Shown one piece after another: positions 50,821 to 60,063 of a DNA stretch of 64,000 nt. The notes beneath the pieces are model-generated. The model searched no databases and was not told the origin of the DNA. It was given only the letters and a program-made list of their open reading frames with translations. The stretch comes from Lachnospiraceae bacterium UBA7202 (lineage in GTDB: Bacteria; Bacillota; Clostridia; Lachnospirales; Lachnospiraceae): assembly GCA_002490705.1 (NCBI GenBank), contig DKUO01000025.1, positions 1 to 64,000 on the forward strand, written 5' to 3'. The first letter of the stretch is position 1; each line of letters begins with the position of its first letter. Both the position numbers and the translations under genes were made by a program.

Positions 50821-51036
50821 ATGGATGGGGAAACTTTGGAAAAAGTTTATCAGGAGAATTTAGAAGAGAGAATGATTGCTTATCTGTCTGCAATACAAGA
50901 TATCCCATTGGAGAAGGCAATGGATATTTATTACCACAGTGCTTTGGCGGATAAGATACATCGTGGAGTAGAGGACATACAGTATCTGGATTACAAGGTG
51001 CTTGTACAGATATTGTGTGAGACGGAAAATGTTTAG
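50821..51036 (+). CDS. small helical protein of the DUF3990 group
   Basis: A 71-residue acidic helical protein (ERMIAYLSAIQDIPLEKAMD, then the YYHSALADKIHRGVEDIQYLD region). It starts 4 bases after the DUF3990 stop with GAGGAGG just before. Similar small partners often follow DUF3990 genes, so it is probably part of the same module, perhaps a second antitoxin. I cannot name a family with certainty. Confidence 0.65.
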   Translation: MDGETLEKVYQENLEERMIAYLSAIQDIPLEKAMDIYYHSALADKIHRGVEDIQYLDYKVLVQILCETENV

Positions 51037-51064
51037 GGATTGAAGAAGTCTTTGATTGTCTGGT

Positions 51065-51103
51065 GAGCCGACAGTTCCAAAATAGGGAATTGTCGGCTCT
51101 TTA
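51065..51103 (+). terminator. terminator of the DUF3791-DUF3990 module
   Basis: GAGCCGACA (51065-51073) pairs with TGTCGGCTC (51091-51099), with further TTCC/GGAA pairing inside, followed by TTTA. Confidence 0.85.
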
Positions 51104-51227
51104 TACATAGTGCACACAATTTTTCTCCGACAGCATATTTTTTTCATAATTTTTACAAATTTTTCTATAAATATTTCTCTTCTTGTTGTATAATTTGTTT
51201 ATCAAGTAAAACAGGAGGGACCGTATT

Positions 51228-52433
51228 ATGGCAAAAGAAATGATTGCGATGCTTCTTGCCGGCGGACAGGGTTCACGCCTTTACGCGCTGACAGATAAGC
51301 TTGCAAAACCGGCAGTTCCTTTTGGCGGAAAATATCGTATTATCGACTTTCCGCTATCCAACTGCGTCAATTCAGGCATTGATACCGTAGGTATCCTGAC
51401 CCAGTATCAGCCGCTGGAGTTAAATGAATACATAGGCAACGGCCAGCCTTGGGACTTGGACCGTCTCTATGGCGGCGTGCATGTACTGCCGCCTTACCAG
51501 AAGGCGCATGGGTCGGACTGGTATAAAGGCACGGCAAATGCGATTTATCAGAATATCTCGTTTATCGAGCGCTATGATCCGAAGTACGTTATCATTCTTT
51601 CCGGCGATCAGATCTGCAAACAGGATTACAGCGATTTCCTTGAATTTCATAAGGAAAAGAACGCGGAATTCAGCGTTGCCGTTATGGAAGTGCCGTGGGA
51701 GGAGGCACCCCGCTTCGGCTTGATGGTGGCTGATGAGAATGACAAGATTACCGAGTTTCAGGAGAAACCGAAGAATCCGAAATCCAATCTTGCCTCCATG
51801 GGTATCTATATTTTTAATTGGGATATCTTGAAACAGTATCTGGAGGAGGACGAGGCCGATCCGAATTCGGAAAATGATTTCGGCAATAATATCATTCCCA
51901 ATCTGCTCCGCGATAAGCGGCAGATGTATGCTTATCATTTCAGCGGATACTGGAAGGATGTGGGAACGATTTCCTCCCTGTGGGAAGCAAATATGGAGGT
52001 TCTTGACCCGGAGCACAGTGGCATTAATCTTTTTGACGAGGGCTGGAAGATCTACAGCCGCAATACCGGTATGACGGGGCATAAGATCAACGCGGGCGCG
52101 GTGGTGGAGAATGCCATGATCACCGACGGCTGCCGCGTTAAAGGCACGGTAAAGCATTCTATTCTTTTTGGCGGCGTAAAGGTAGAAGCCGGCGCGGTGG
52201 TAGAGGATGCGGTTGTTATGGGCGGTACGACGATTAAGTCCGGCGCGGTGGTGAGGCACTGTATCGTGGCGGAAAATGTTACGATCGGCGAGAACGCGGT
52301 GGTAGGCGCGATGCCCACCGGGGAGGAGAAGGGTGTGGCGACCATCGGCTCCGGCGTGACGATCGGCGAGAATGTGGTGATTGGGCCAAATGCTATGGTC
52401 AGAAATAATGTGGAAGGTGGTGAAGTAGAATGA
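51228..52433 (+). CDS. glgC: glucose-1-phosphate adenylyltransferase
   Basis: A 401-residue enzyme making ADP-glucose for glycogen. MLLAGGQGSRLYALT is the nucleotide loop, KLAKPAVPFGGKYRIIDF the activator/substrate region, GTANAIYQN and YVIILSGDQI the catalytic part, and a left-handed beta-helix with hexapeptide repeats closes the protein. CAGGAGGGA precedes the ATG, and TATAAT at 51189-51194 is a good -10. Its stop overlaps glgD by ATGA. Confidence 0.96.
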   Translation: MAKEMIAMLLAGGQGSRLYALTDKLAKPAVPFGGKYRIIDFPLSNCVNSGIDTVGILTQYQPLELNEYIGNGQPWDLDRLYGGVHVLPPYQKAHGSDWYKGTANAIYQNISFIERYDPKYVIILSGDQICKQDYSDFLEFHKEKNAEFSVAVMEVPWEEAPRFGLMVADENDKITEFQEKPKNPKSNLASMGIYIFNWDILKQYLEEDEADPNSENDFGNNIIPNLLRDKRQMYAYHFSGYWKDVGTISSLWEANMEVLDPEHSGINLFDEGWKIYSRNTGMTGHKINAGAVVENAMITDGCRVKGTVKHSILFGGVKVEAGAVVEDAVVMGGTTIKSGAVVRHCIVAENVTIGENAVVGAMPTGEEKGVATIGSGVTIGENVVIGPNAMVRNNVEGGEVE

Positions 52434-53575
52434 TAAAGTCCAGCACAGATGTAATCGGTATTATTTTCCCTAACAGCTATGACCCCCTGATTCCGGAACT
52501 GGTCAGCGTGCGTTTGATGGCTTCCATTCCTTTTGCCAGCCGTTACCGCATTATTGATTTTATTTTGTCCAGCATGTCCCATGCCGGTATTGACAATATT
52601 TCCGTTGTGGTAAACAAAAATTATCATTCCCTGATGGATCATCTGGGGTCCGGGCGTGAGTGGGATCTGGTTCGCAAAAACGGCGGCCTTCATATTTTCC
52701 CGCCTTTTGCCGAGAAGCAGGCGGGCGGCCCCTATGTGGGACGTGCCAGCGCGCTGGCCAATCTTTTGGGCTTTTTAAAATCCCAGAAAGAGAAATATGT
52801 GGTTATGTCAGATACCAATGTGGTTGTCAACTTTGATTTCAATGCGATGATTCAGGCGCATGCGGACAGCGGTGCGGATATCACGATTGCCTACAATGAG
52901 CAGGAACTGCCGAAGGAGCTTCTGGATTGCCAGATAAGCGAGCAGGTTTTTTACTATACCTTTGATATTGAGCAGGGGCGCATTCGCAAAGTGTGCATCA
53001 ATCCTAAGACAGCCGGCGTGCAAAACACATCCATGAATATTTTTGTAATCGAACGCGAGCTTTTGATTGAGCTTGTCAACAATGCCTACATGGAAGGCCG
53101 GTCCTTCTTTATGCGCGATGTTATTATGCCCCAGCTTGGCAAGCTGAACGTGCAGGGGTATAAGTATACCGGCTATGTGGCTCGGATCAGCGGTATGAAG
53201 AGTTACTTTGAAGAGAATATGAAGCTTCTGGACGATTATAATCTGGATGCCCTGTTCTCTGCGGCCCCTATCTATACGAAGATTCGTGCGGATAACCCGA
53301 CCCATTACAAGGATGGCGCAAAGGTGCAGAATGTGATGATGGCGGATGGCTGTGTGATAGAGGGAGAAGTAGAAAACAGTGTGATCTTCCGTGGCGTTAA
53401 GGTGGGGAAAGGCGCGAAAATCAAGAATTGTATTCTGATGCAGGATACGGTGGTGGAAGCGGGTGCGAACGTAGAGTACCTTATCACCGACAAGAATGTG
53501 ACGATCACGGCGGGCAAGGAGATGAAAGGAACCGATACCTTCCCCGTTTATATCGAGAAGTTTAAGACCGTATAG
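52430..53575 (+). CDS. glgD: GlgD, non-canonical ADP-glucose pyrophosphorylase subunit
   Basis: A 381-residue GlgC paralogue. In place of the GGxGxRL nucleotide loop it has IGIIFPNSYDPLIPE, so it is probably not fully catalytic. The sugar-nucleotide fold is otherwise kept (FASRYRIIDFILSSMSHAGI, the GSGREWDL region, VMSDTNVV), as is the C-terminal beta-helix. In Firmicutes GlgD forms mixed tetramers with GlgC and modulates activity. The ATGA overlap couples the two. Confidence 0.95.
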   Translation: MIKSSTDVIGIIFPNSYDPLIPELVSVRLMASIPFASRYRIIDFILSSMSHAGIDNISVVVNKNYHSLMDHLGSGREWDLVRKNGGLHIFPPFAEKQAGGPYVGRASALANLLGFLKSQKEKYVVMSDTNVVVNFDFNAMIQAHADSGADITIAYNEQELPKELLDCQISEQVFYYTFDIEQGRIRKVCINPKTAGVQNTSMNIFVIERELLIELVNNAYMEGRSFFMRDVIMPQLGKLNVQGYKYTGYVARISGMKSYFEENMKLLDDYNLDALFSAAPIYTKIRADNPTHYKDGAKVQNVMMADGCVIEGEVENSVIFRGVKVGKGAKIKNCILMQDTVVEAGANVEYLITDKNVTITAGKEMKGTDTFPVYIEKFKTV

Positions 53576-53616
53576 GCGGCTGTCGGCACGGAGAAAAATT
53601 ACATGTGTTACAGAGA

Positions 53617-53647
53617 AAAACTGCATTGTTAAAATGCAGTTTTTTTT
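53617..53647 (+). terminator. terminator of glgCD
   Basis: AAAACTGCATT (53617-53627) pairs with AATGCAGTTTT (53633-53643) around a short loop and ends in eight T. The carB promoter overlaps it. Confidence 0.9.
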
Positions 53648-53654
53648 GTATACT
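53626..53654 (+). promoter_or_regulatory. carB promoter overlapping the glgCD terminator
   Basis: TTGTTA (53626-53631) lies in the terminator loop, the 17-base spacer is the 3' arm plus T-run, and TATACT (53649-53654) follows at once. Confidence 0.55.
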
Positions 53655-53694
53655 TATTTCTAGTAAAGAAACAGATACGACATGGAGGAAAAAT

Positions 53695-56600
53695 ATGCCA
53701 CGCAGAACAGATATTCACAAGGTATTGATCATCGGCTCCGGCCCGATTATTATCGGACAGGCCTGCGAGTTCGACTATTCGGGAACGCAGGCGTGTAAGG
53801 CGCTTCGGAAATTGGGGTATGAGATTGTGCTCGTCAATTCCAATCCGGCCACCATTATGACGGACCCGGAGACCGCAGATGTGACGTATATTGAACCGCT
53901 CAATGTAGAGCGGCTAGAGCAGATTATTGCAAAGGAACGCCCTGATGCGCTGCTTCCGAATCTGGGAGGGCAGTCCGGGCTTAATTTGTGCGCTGAGCTG
54001 AACAAGGCCGGCATTTTGGAGAAATACAATGTCAAGGTGATCGGCGTGCAGGTGGACGCGATCGAGCGCGGGGAGGACCGGATCGAGTTTAAGAAGACGA
54101 TGAATCAGCTTGGCATTGAGATGGCCCGAAGCGAGGTGGCCTATTCCGTTGATGAGGCTCTTGCCATTGCGGAAAAGCTGGGATATCCGGTGGTGTTACG
54201 TCCCGCCTACACCATGGGAGGCGCAGGCGGCGGTCTGGTATACAATAAAGAGGAGTTGAAGGTGGTCTGCGCCAGAGGATTGCAGGCCAGTCTGGTGGGA
54301 CAGGTATTGGTGGAGGAGTCGATTCTCGGCTGGGAAGAGCTGGAGCTTGAGGTGGTACGCGACGCGGACAACAATATCATCACGGTTTGTTTTATCGAGA
54401 ATATTGATCCGCTTGGCGTGCACACGGGAGATTCCTTCTGTTCCGCGCCTATGCTTACGATCTCGGAGGAATGTCAGAAAAAGCTGCAGGAGCAGGCATA
54501 TAAAATTGTGGAGTCGGTTCAGGTGATTGGCGGAACGAACGTGCAGTTTGCCCACGACCCGGTGACGGACCGCATTATCGTGATCGAGATCAATCCCCGC
54601 ACTTCCCGTTCCTCGGCGCTTGCGAGTAAGGCCACGGGCTTCCCGATTGCGCTTGTGTCTTCCATGCTGGCGGCGGGGCTTACGCTTAAGGACATTCCCT
54701 GCGGCAAGTACGGGACTTTGGACAAATATGTGCCGGACGGCGATTACGTGGTGATTAAGTTTGCCCGCTGGGCTTTTGAGAAGTTCAAAGGAGTGGAGGA
54801 CAAGCTGGGGACGCAGATGCGCGCTGTCGGTGAGGTGATGAGTATCGGCAAGACTTACAAGGAAGCCTTCCAGAAAGCGATCCGTTCGTTGGAGACAGGA
54901 CGCTACGGCCTCGGCCATGTGAAAGATTTTGATACGCTTTCGAAGGAGGAGCTGTTGAGAAGATTGACGATTCCTTCCAGTGAGCGGCATTTCCTCATGT
55001 ATGAGGCGCTCCGCAAAGGCGCCACGGTGGAGGAAATCTTTGAGATTACGAAGGTGAAAGCATACTTTATCGAACAGATGAAGGAGCTGGTGGAGGAAGA
55101 GGAAGCGATTCTGCGGCATAAGGGAAATATGCTGCCGGACGAAATGCTGACTGCGGCCAAGAAGGACGGATTTTCCGATAAGTATTTAAGCCAGCTTTTG
55201 GAGATACCGGAGGCGGATATCAGAGGCCGCCGGCTTGCGCTGGGTGTGGAGGAAGCGTGGGAGGGTGTCCATGTCAGCGGCACAAAAGATAACGCCTATT
55301 ATTATTCCACCTACAATGCGCCGGACAAGAATCCGGTGAATACAGATACGCAGAAAATCATGATTCTGGGCGGCGGCCCCAACCGCATCGGGCAGGGAAT
55401 TGAGTTTGACTACTGCTGTGTCCATGCGGCTATGGCGCTTAAGAAGCTGGGCTTTGAGACGATAATTGTGAACTGTAACCCGGAGACGGTGTCCACAGAC
55501 TATGACACTTCGGATAAACTGTATTTTGAACCGCTTACGTTGGAGGATGTTCTGAGTATTTATAACAAGGAAAAGCCCCTTGGCGTGATCGCCCAGTTTG
55601 GCGGACAGACGCCCTTAAATCTGGCGTCAGAGCTTCAAAAGAACGGCGTCAGGATTTTGGGAACTTCGCCCTCTGTCATTGATTTGGCGGAGGACAGGGA
55701 TCAGTTCCGCGCCATGATGGAGAAGCTTAATATTCCCATGCCGGAGTCCGGCATGGCTACCACCGTGGAGGAAGCCCTTGCCATTGCCGGCAAGATCGGT
55801 TATCCCGTGATGGTTCGCCCCTCCTATGTGTTGGGTGGCAGAGGCATGGAAGTGGTTTACGACGATGAGAGTATGGCGGAATATATGAATGCGGCGGTGG
55901 GCGTGACGCCGGACCGGCCGATTTTGATTGACCGCTTCTTAAATCACGCTTTGGAGTGCGAGGCGGACGCCATCAGCGACGGTTCCCACGCCTTTGTGCC
56001 GGCAGTGATGGAGCACATCGAGCTTGCGGGGATTCACTCCGGCGATTCGGCCTGCATCATTCCCTCCGTGCATATTCCGGCAGAGAGCGTGGAGACGATC
56101 AAGGAGTACACCAGAAAGATTGCGGAGGAGATGCACGTCAAGGGACTGATGAATATGCAGTATGCCATCGAGAACGGCAAGGTGTTCGTGTTGGAGGCCA
56201 ATCCGCGAGCGTCCCGCACGGTGCCGCTGGTATCCAAGGTCTGCAATATCCGCATGGTGCCTCTGGCGACTGATATCATTACCTCGGATATCACCGGACG
56301 GCCCTCGCCGATTTCGGGGCTTCAGGAACAGACCGTCCCTTATTACGGCGTGAAGGAAGCGGTGTTCCCCTTCAATATGTTCCCGGAGGTAGATCCTATT
56401 TTAGGACCGGAAATGCGTTCCACGGGCGAGGTGCTGGGGCTGTCCCGCTCTTATGGCGAAGCCTTTTTCAAGGCGCAGGAGGCGGTACAGTCGAAACTGC
56501 CTATGGAGGGAACGGTGCTGATTTCAGTCAATAAGAAAGACAAGGACGAGGTGGTCGAGGTAGCGAAACGGTTTGCCGAGGACGGTTTTCAGATTGTGGC

Positions 56601-56922
56601 GACGGAGGGCACATATAACCTGATCACGGCGGCAGGCGTTCCGGCTAAGAAGGCAAAGAAAATGTACGAGGGCCGGCCTAACGTGAATGACATGATCACA
56701 AACGGAGATTTCGATTTGATCATCAATTCGCCTGTGGGGAAGGACAGCGTGCACGACGACAGCTATCTGCGAAAGGCCGCGATCAAGGCGAAGACGCCCT
56801 ATATCACCACGGTGGCGGCGGCCAGAGTGACGGCTGAGGGCATCCATTACCTGAAAACCCATAAGGGCAGCGAGGTGAAGTCCTTGCAGGAACTGCATGG
56901 GGAAATACGGAACCGGTCATAA
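53695..56922 (+). CDS. carB: carbamoyl-phosphate synthase large subunit
   Basis: A 1075-residue enzyme, full length (about 1073 in E. coli), making carbamoyl phosphate for pyrimidines and arginine. Two similar ATP-grasp halves are seen: KVLIIGSGPIIIGQACEFDY starts the first and IMILGGGPNRIGQGIEFDY the second at about residue 555, with GGAGGGLVYN and GGRGMEVVYDD ATP loops. The C-terminal allosteric domain is present. ATG 53695 after TGGAGGAA; a longer frame runs through the glgCD terminator and is rejected. carA is not adjacent. The product is also the substrate of the carbamate kinase 16 kb upstream. Confidence 0.97.
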   Translation: MPRRTDIHKVLIIGSGPIIIGQACEFDYSGTQACKALRKLGYEIVLVNSNPATIMTDPETADVTYIEPLNVERLEQIIAKERPDALLPNLGGQSGLNLCAELNKAGILEKYNVKVIGVQVDAIERGEDRIEFKKTMNQLGIEMARSEVAYSVDEALAIAEKLGYPVVLRPAYTMGGAGGGLVYNKEELKVVCARGLQASLVGQVLVEESILGWEELELEVVRDADNNIITVCFIENIDPLGVHTGDSFCSAPMLTISEECQKKLQEQAYKIVESVQVIGGTNVQFAHDPVTDRIIVIEINPRTSRSSALASKATGFPIALVSSMLAAGLTLKDIPCGKYGTLDKYVPDGDYVVIKFARWAFEKFKGVEDKLGTQMRAVGEVMSIGKTYKEAFQKAIRSLETGRYGLGHVKDFDTLSKEELLRRLTIPSSERHFLMYEALRKGATVEEIFEITKVKAYFIEQMKELVEEEEAILRHKGNMLPDEMLTAAKKDGFSDKYLSQLLEIPEADIRGRRLALGVEEAWEGVHVSGTKDNAYYYSTYNAPDKNPVNTDTQKIMILGGGPNRIGQGIEFDYCCVHAAMALKKLGFETIIVNCNPETVSTDYDTSDKLYFEPLTLEDVLSIYNKEKPLGVIAQFGGQTPLNLASELQKNGVRILGTSPSVIDLAEDRDQFRAMMEKLNIPMPESGMATTVEEALAIAGKIGYPVMVRPSYVLGGRGMEVVYDDESMAEYMNAAVGVTPDRPILIDRFLNHALECEADAISDGSHAFVPAVMEHIELAGIHSGDSACIIPSVHIPAESVETIKEYTRKIAEEMHVKGLMNMQYAIENGKVFVLEANPRASRTVPLVSKVCNIRMVPLATDIITSDITGRPSPISGLQEQTVPYYGVKEAVFPFNMFPEVDPILGPEMRSTGEVLGLSRSYGEAFFKAQEAVQSKLPMEGTVLISVNKKDKDEVVEVAKRFAEDGFQIVATEGTYNLITAAGVPAKKAKKMYEGRPNVNDMITNGDFDLIINSPVGKDSVHDDSYLRKAAIKAKTPYITTVAAARVTAEGIHYLKTHKGSEVKSLQELHGEIRNRS

Positions 56923-56943
56923 TGGTTTTTATAAGAATATGCA

Positions 56944-56989
56944 AATAACCAAGTTTTTGTTTTGGAAAATAAAAACTTGGTTATTTTTT
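56944..56989 (+). terminator. terminator of carB
   Basis: AATAACCAAGTTTTT (56944-56958) and AAAAACTTGGTTATT (56971-56985) are perfect 15-base arms followed by TTTT. Confidence 0.93.
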
Positions 56990-57039
56990 GCGCTTTTTGT
57001 GATATAATATAAAAAATGCTTTAGCAAGAGGTGTGCAAT

Positions 57040-58236
57040 ATGGTACAGAGAAAGCGGTATCTGGACAAGCTGATCAAGGCGAGAGATAAGCAGATTATCA
57101 AGGTGGTGACCGGCGTGCGGCGTTGTGGAAAATCTACCTTGCTACAGCAGTTTCAGGCATATCTGAGACAACAGGGCGTGGAGGATAAGCAGATCATTTC
57201 CCTCAATTTTGAAAGACTGGAAAATGAGCCTTTGCTGGAATATCATGCCTTGTACGAGCATATCAGGCAGAGACTTGTTCCGGGTCAGATGACTTATATT
57301 TTCCTGGATGAAATTCAGGCTGTGCCGGATTTCCAGAAGGCGGTTGACTCCCTCTTTGTTCTGGAACACACGGATTTGTATATCACGGGTTCCAATGCGC
57401 ATATGCTTTCCGGCGATCTGGCCACGCTTCTTTCGGGAAGATATATGGAAATACAGATGCTGCCGTTGTCCTTTGGGGAATATCTGGAACTGACGGGAGG
57501 AGACAGCCGGGATGTATGGAACAGATATTTTGTGAACGGCGCGTTTCCCTATACGGCCCGTATTGAGGAAGAGGAGGTCAGAAGAGATTATCTACAGGGG
57601 ATTTACCATACCGTTTTACTTAAGGATATCGTGGAACGGAAGCGGATTCAGGACGTTTCCCTGTTAGAGAGCGTGGTACGGTTTTTGTTTGACAATGTGG
57701 GAAATATCGTATCTTCCAAGAAAATAGCGGACAGCCTCACATCCTTTGGAAGAAAAACCACTTCGGCGACAGTGGAAAATTATATTCATGCGTTGGAGGA
57801 GGCGTTTATCCTGTACAGGGCGGGTAGATATGATATTAAGGGAAAACAATATCTCAAGTCACTGGAAAAATATTATTTGGTGGATCAGGGGCTTCGGAGT
57901 CTGGTGTCAGGGAGAAAAGGCCAGGATATAGGCCATATTTTGGAGAACATTGTCTATTTGGAGCTGCGGCGGCGGGGATATCAGGTTTCTGTCGGCAAGG
58001 TTGGCAGTCAGGAAATAGATTTTGTTGCCGAAAAGGAGGATGAAAGAGTTTACTATCAGGTTTCCGCCAGTATTTTAGACCCGCACACTTATCAGCGGGA
58101 GATTGCGCCGCTTAAGGCGGTCAACGACCATTACCCCAAATATATTGTTACGCTGGATGAGGTTCCCATGGGGGAGGAGGGAATCCGGCAAATTAATGCG
58201 ATAGAATTTCTCTTGCACGGCGTTTCCCGTACTTGA
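57040..58236 (+). CDS. AAA+ ATPase with DUF4143 domain
   Basis: A 398-residue protein of the widespread AAA_14/DUF4143 group. Walker A is GVRRCGKST (from residue 25), Walker B is YIFLDEIQAVPDF, and SGRYMEIQMLPLSFGEYLEL is the family hallmark. The C-terminal DUF4143 part has LENIVYLELRRRGYQVSVG and EIDFVAEK, a PD-(D/E)XK-like nuclease pattern. The biological role of the family is unknown; defence or mobile-element links have been suggested. ATG 57040 after AGAGG is preferred to GTG 57031; TATAAT at 57003-57008 is a likely -10. Confidence 0.9.
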   Translation: MVQRKRYLDKLIKARDKQIIKVVTGVRRCGKSTLLQQFQAYLRQQGVEDKQIISLNFERLENEPLLEYHALYEHIRQRLVPGQMTYIFLDEIQAVPDFQKAVDSLFVLEHTDLYITGSNAHMLSGDLATLLSGRYMEIQMLPLSFGEYLELTGGDSRDVWNRYFVNGAFPYTARIEEEEVRRDYLQGIYHTVLLKDIVERKRIQDVSLLESVVRFLFDNVGNIVSSKKIADSLTSFGRKTTSATVENYIHALEEAFILYRAGRYDIKGKQYLKSLEKYYLVDQGLRSLVSGRKGQDIGHILENIVYLELRRRGYQVSVGKVGSQEIDFVAEKEDERVYYQVSASILDPHTYQREIAPLKAVNDHYPKYIVTLDEVPMGEEGIRQINAIEFLLHGVSRT

Positions 58237-58273
58237 CAGTTTATGAGATGGCGAGTAAAATAAAGTGCGGTTT

Positions 58274-58318
58274 ATACCACAAATGCGTGGCGGTCAGCGG
58301 CGCGTCTGTGGTATTTTT
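58274..58318 (+). terminator. terminator after the AAA+ gene
   Basis: ATACCACAAATGCG (58274-58287) pairs with CGCGTCTGTGGTAT (58301-58314), with one mismatch and one wobble, followed by TTTT. Confidence 0.7.
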
Positions 58319-58328
58319 AATATGCGCA

Positions 58329-58403
58329 GGGGTGCGTAATGTATATTGCTGCTTTGCAGCACGCACCCCGCGCGACGAGTAGGGAGAAAATCTTCCCCAC
58401 TCG
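58329..58403 (+). promoter_or_regulatory. structured 5' leader of the nhaC-type gene
   Basis: GGGGTGCG (58329-58336) pairs with CGCACCCC (58362-58369), stacked on TGCTGC/GCAGCA (58347-58352/58356-58361) with a 10-base one-sided bulge. A second hairpin CGAGT/ACTCG (58376-58380/58399-58403) encloses GGGA/TCCC. The ribosome site follows about 17 bases later. It could be a regulatory RNA or a small repeat element. I cannot match it to a known riboswitch. Confidence 0.5.
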
Positions 58404-58432
58404 ATTAAATCCAAGAAGAAGGAGAGAAAGTT

Positions 58433-60055
58433 ATGAGACAAATGAAAAAGAGGTGGATGATGCTCTTACCCACGGCGCTTTTGCTGGCGCTTGCGTTTTC
58501 CACGACAGTGTTTGCCGCGGAAGAGGGGGCCGAGTATGTGCCGACGCTTCATGCGACATTCTGGGCGCTCGTCCCTCCCATTGTGGCGATCGGGCTTGCG
58601 CTGATCACGAAGGAGGTTTACAGTTCACTGTTTGTGGGTATTTTGATGGGAGGGCTTCTGTATTCTGGGTTTCAGTTTGAGCTGACAATTACCCATATCT
58701 TTGTGGACGGTATCATCGGCGTTTTGTCTGACAGCTACAATGTGGGTATTCTGGTGTTTTTGGTGATTTTAGGGGCCATGGTCAGCCTGATGAACAAGGC
58801 GGGCGGCTCTGCGGCCTTTGGACAGTTTGCCGCAAGCAAGATCAAAAACCGGGTTGGTGCACAGCTTGCCACGATCTTACTGGGTGTACTGATTTTTATT
58901 GACGACTATTTTAACTGCCTGACGGTGGGCAGCGTGATGCGTCCCGTGACGGACAAGTTTAAGGTGTCCCGCGCGAAACTGGCTTACCTGATCGACGCGA
59001 CGGCAGCGCCGGTGTGTATCATTGCGCCAATCTCTTCATGGGCGGCGGCAGTGACAGGTTTCGTGGAGGGAGAGGATGGATTTTCCATCTTTATCCGGGC
59101 TATTCCCTATAACTTTTATGCGATCCTGACGATTGTCATGATGGTCGGCATGGTGCTGATGAAGGCGGAGTTCGGCAAGATGAAGGTGCATGAGCAGAAC
59201 GCGGAGAAAGGCGATCTGTACACCACACCGGGCCGGCCCTACGAGAATGTGAAGGCGGAGAAGATCAGCTCAAAAGGCGGCGTTATGGATCTTCTGATTC
59301 CCATTATTGCGCTGATTATCTGCTGTGTGATCGGCATGATTTATACGGGCGGCTTTTTTGACGGCGCGGATTTTGTGACAGCTTTTTCCAATTCCGATGC
59401 TTCTCTGGGCCTGACCCTCGGCAGTTTCTTCGGATTGGTTATCACGATTGTGCTCTATCAGATTCGCAGAGTGCTCTCGTTTAAGGAGTGCATGGACTGT
59501 ATTCCGGATGGCTTCCGCGCGATGGTGCCTGCTATTTTGATCCTGACCTTTGCGTGGACGCTGAAAGCAATGACGGACAGTCTGGGTGCAGACCTTTATG
59601 TGGCAGGGCTGGTGGAGTCCAGCGCGGGCGCGTTTCTAAACTTCCTGCCGGCGATTATCTTTGTGGTGGGATGCCTTTTGGCCTTTGCGACGGGCACTTC
59701 ATGGGGAACCTTCGGCATTTTGATTCCCATTGTGGTAGCTGTATTCCAGAACAGCAATCCACAGCTGATGATTATTTCTATCTCCGCCTGCATGGCGGGC
59801 GCGGTTTGCGGCGATCACTGTTCTCCGATTTCCGACACCACGATCATGGCCTCTGCGGGCGCACAGTGTGAACATGTAAACCATGTAACGACACAGCTGC
59901 CCTATGCGGTTTTGGCGGCGGTGGTATCCTTTGTCACTTACATTGTGGCCGGCTTCGTGCAGAAGGCATGGATCGCCCTGCCGGTGGGAATTTTGCTGAT
60001 GATTATTGCGCTTTTTGTTATTCGCGATATGGGTGGAAAAATGGAGCAATCATGA
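58433..60055 (+). CDS. NhaC-family Na+/H+ antiporter
   Basis: A 540-residue membrane transporter with about 11 or 12 hydrophobic segments. An N-terminal cleavable-looking signal (TALLLALAFSTTVFAAEE) precedes the first segment. FIDDYFNCLTVGSVMRPVTD, IDATAAPVCIIAPISSWAA and GDHCSPISDTTIMASAGA are typical of the NhaC family. It exchanges sodium (or an organic acid/amine in some members) for protons. AAGGAGAGAAAG precedes the ATG. The convergent lipoprotein gene ends 8 bases away. Confidence 0.9.
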   Translation: MRQMKKRWMMLLPTALLLALAFSTTVFAAEEGAEYVPTLHATFWALVPPIVAIGLALITKEVYSSLFVGILMGGLLYSGFQFELTITHIFVDGIIGVLSDSYNVGILVFLVILGAMVSLMNKAGGSAAFGQFAASKIKNRVGAQLATILLGVLIFIDDYFNCLTVGSVMRPVTDKFKVSRAKLAYLIDATAAPVCIIAPISSWAAAVTGFVEGEDGFSIFIRAIPYNFYAILTIVMMVGMVLMKAEFGKMKVHEQNAEKGDLYTTPGRPYENVKAEKISSKGGVMDLLIPIIALIICCVIGMIYTGGFFDGADFVTAFSNSDASLGLTLGSFFGLVITIVLYQIRRVLSFKECMDCIPDGFRAMVPAILILTFAWTLKAMTDSLGADLYVAGLVESSAGAFLNFLPAIIFVVGCLLAFATGTSWGTFGILIPIVVAVFQNSNPQLMIISISACMAGAVCGDHCSPISDTTIMASAGAQCEHVNHVTTQLPYAVLAAVVSFVTYIVAGFVQKAWIALPVGILLMIIALFVIRDMGGKMEQS

Positions 60056-60063
60056 CACTGGTG

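Noticed and set aside
53605..53694. N-terminal extension of CarB
   Set aside because: It covers the glgCD terminator and the likely carB promoter; ATG 53695 matches the known family start.
58339..58680. Plus-strand frame overlapping the nhaC start
   Set aside because: Out of frame with the transporter and running through the structured leader; no coding signal.
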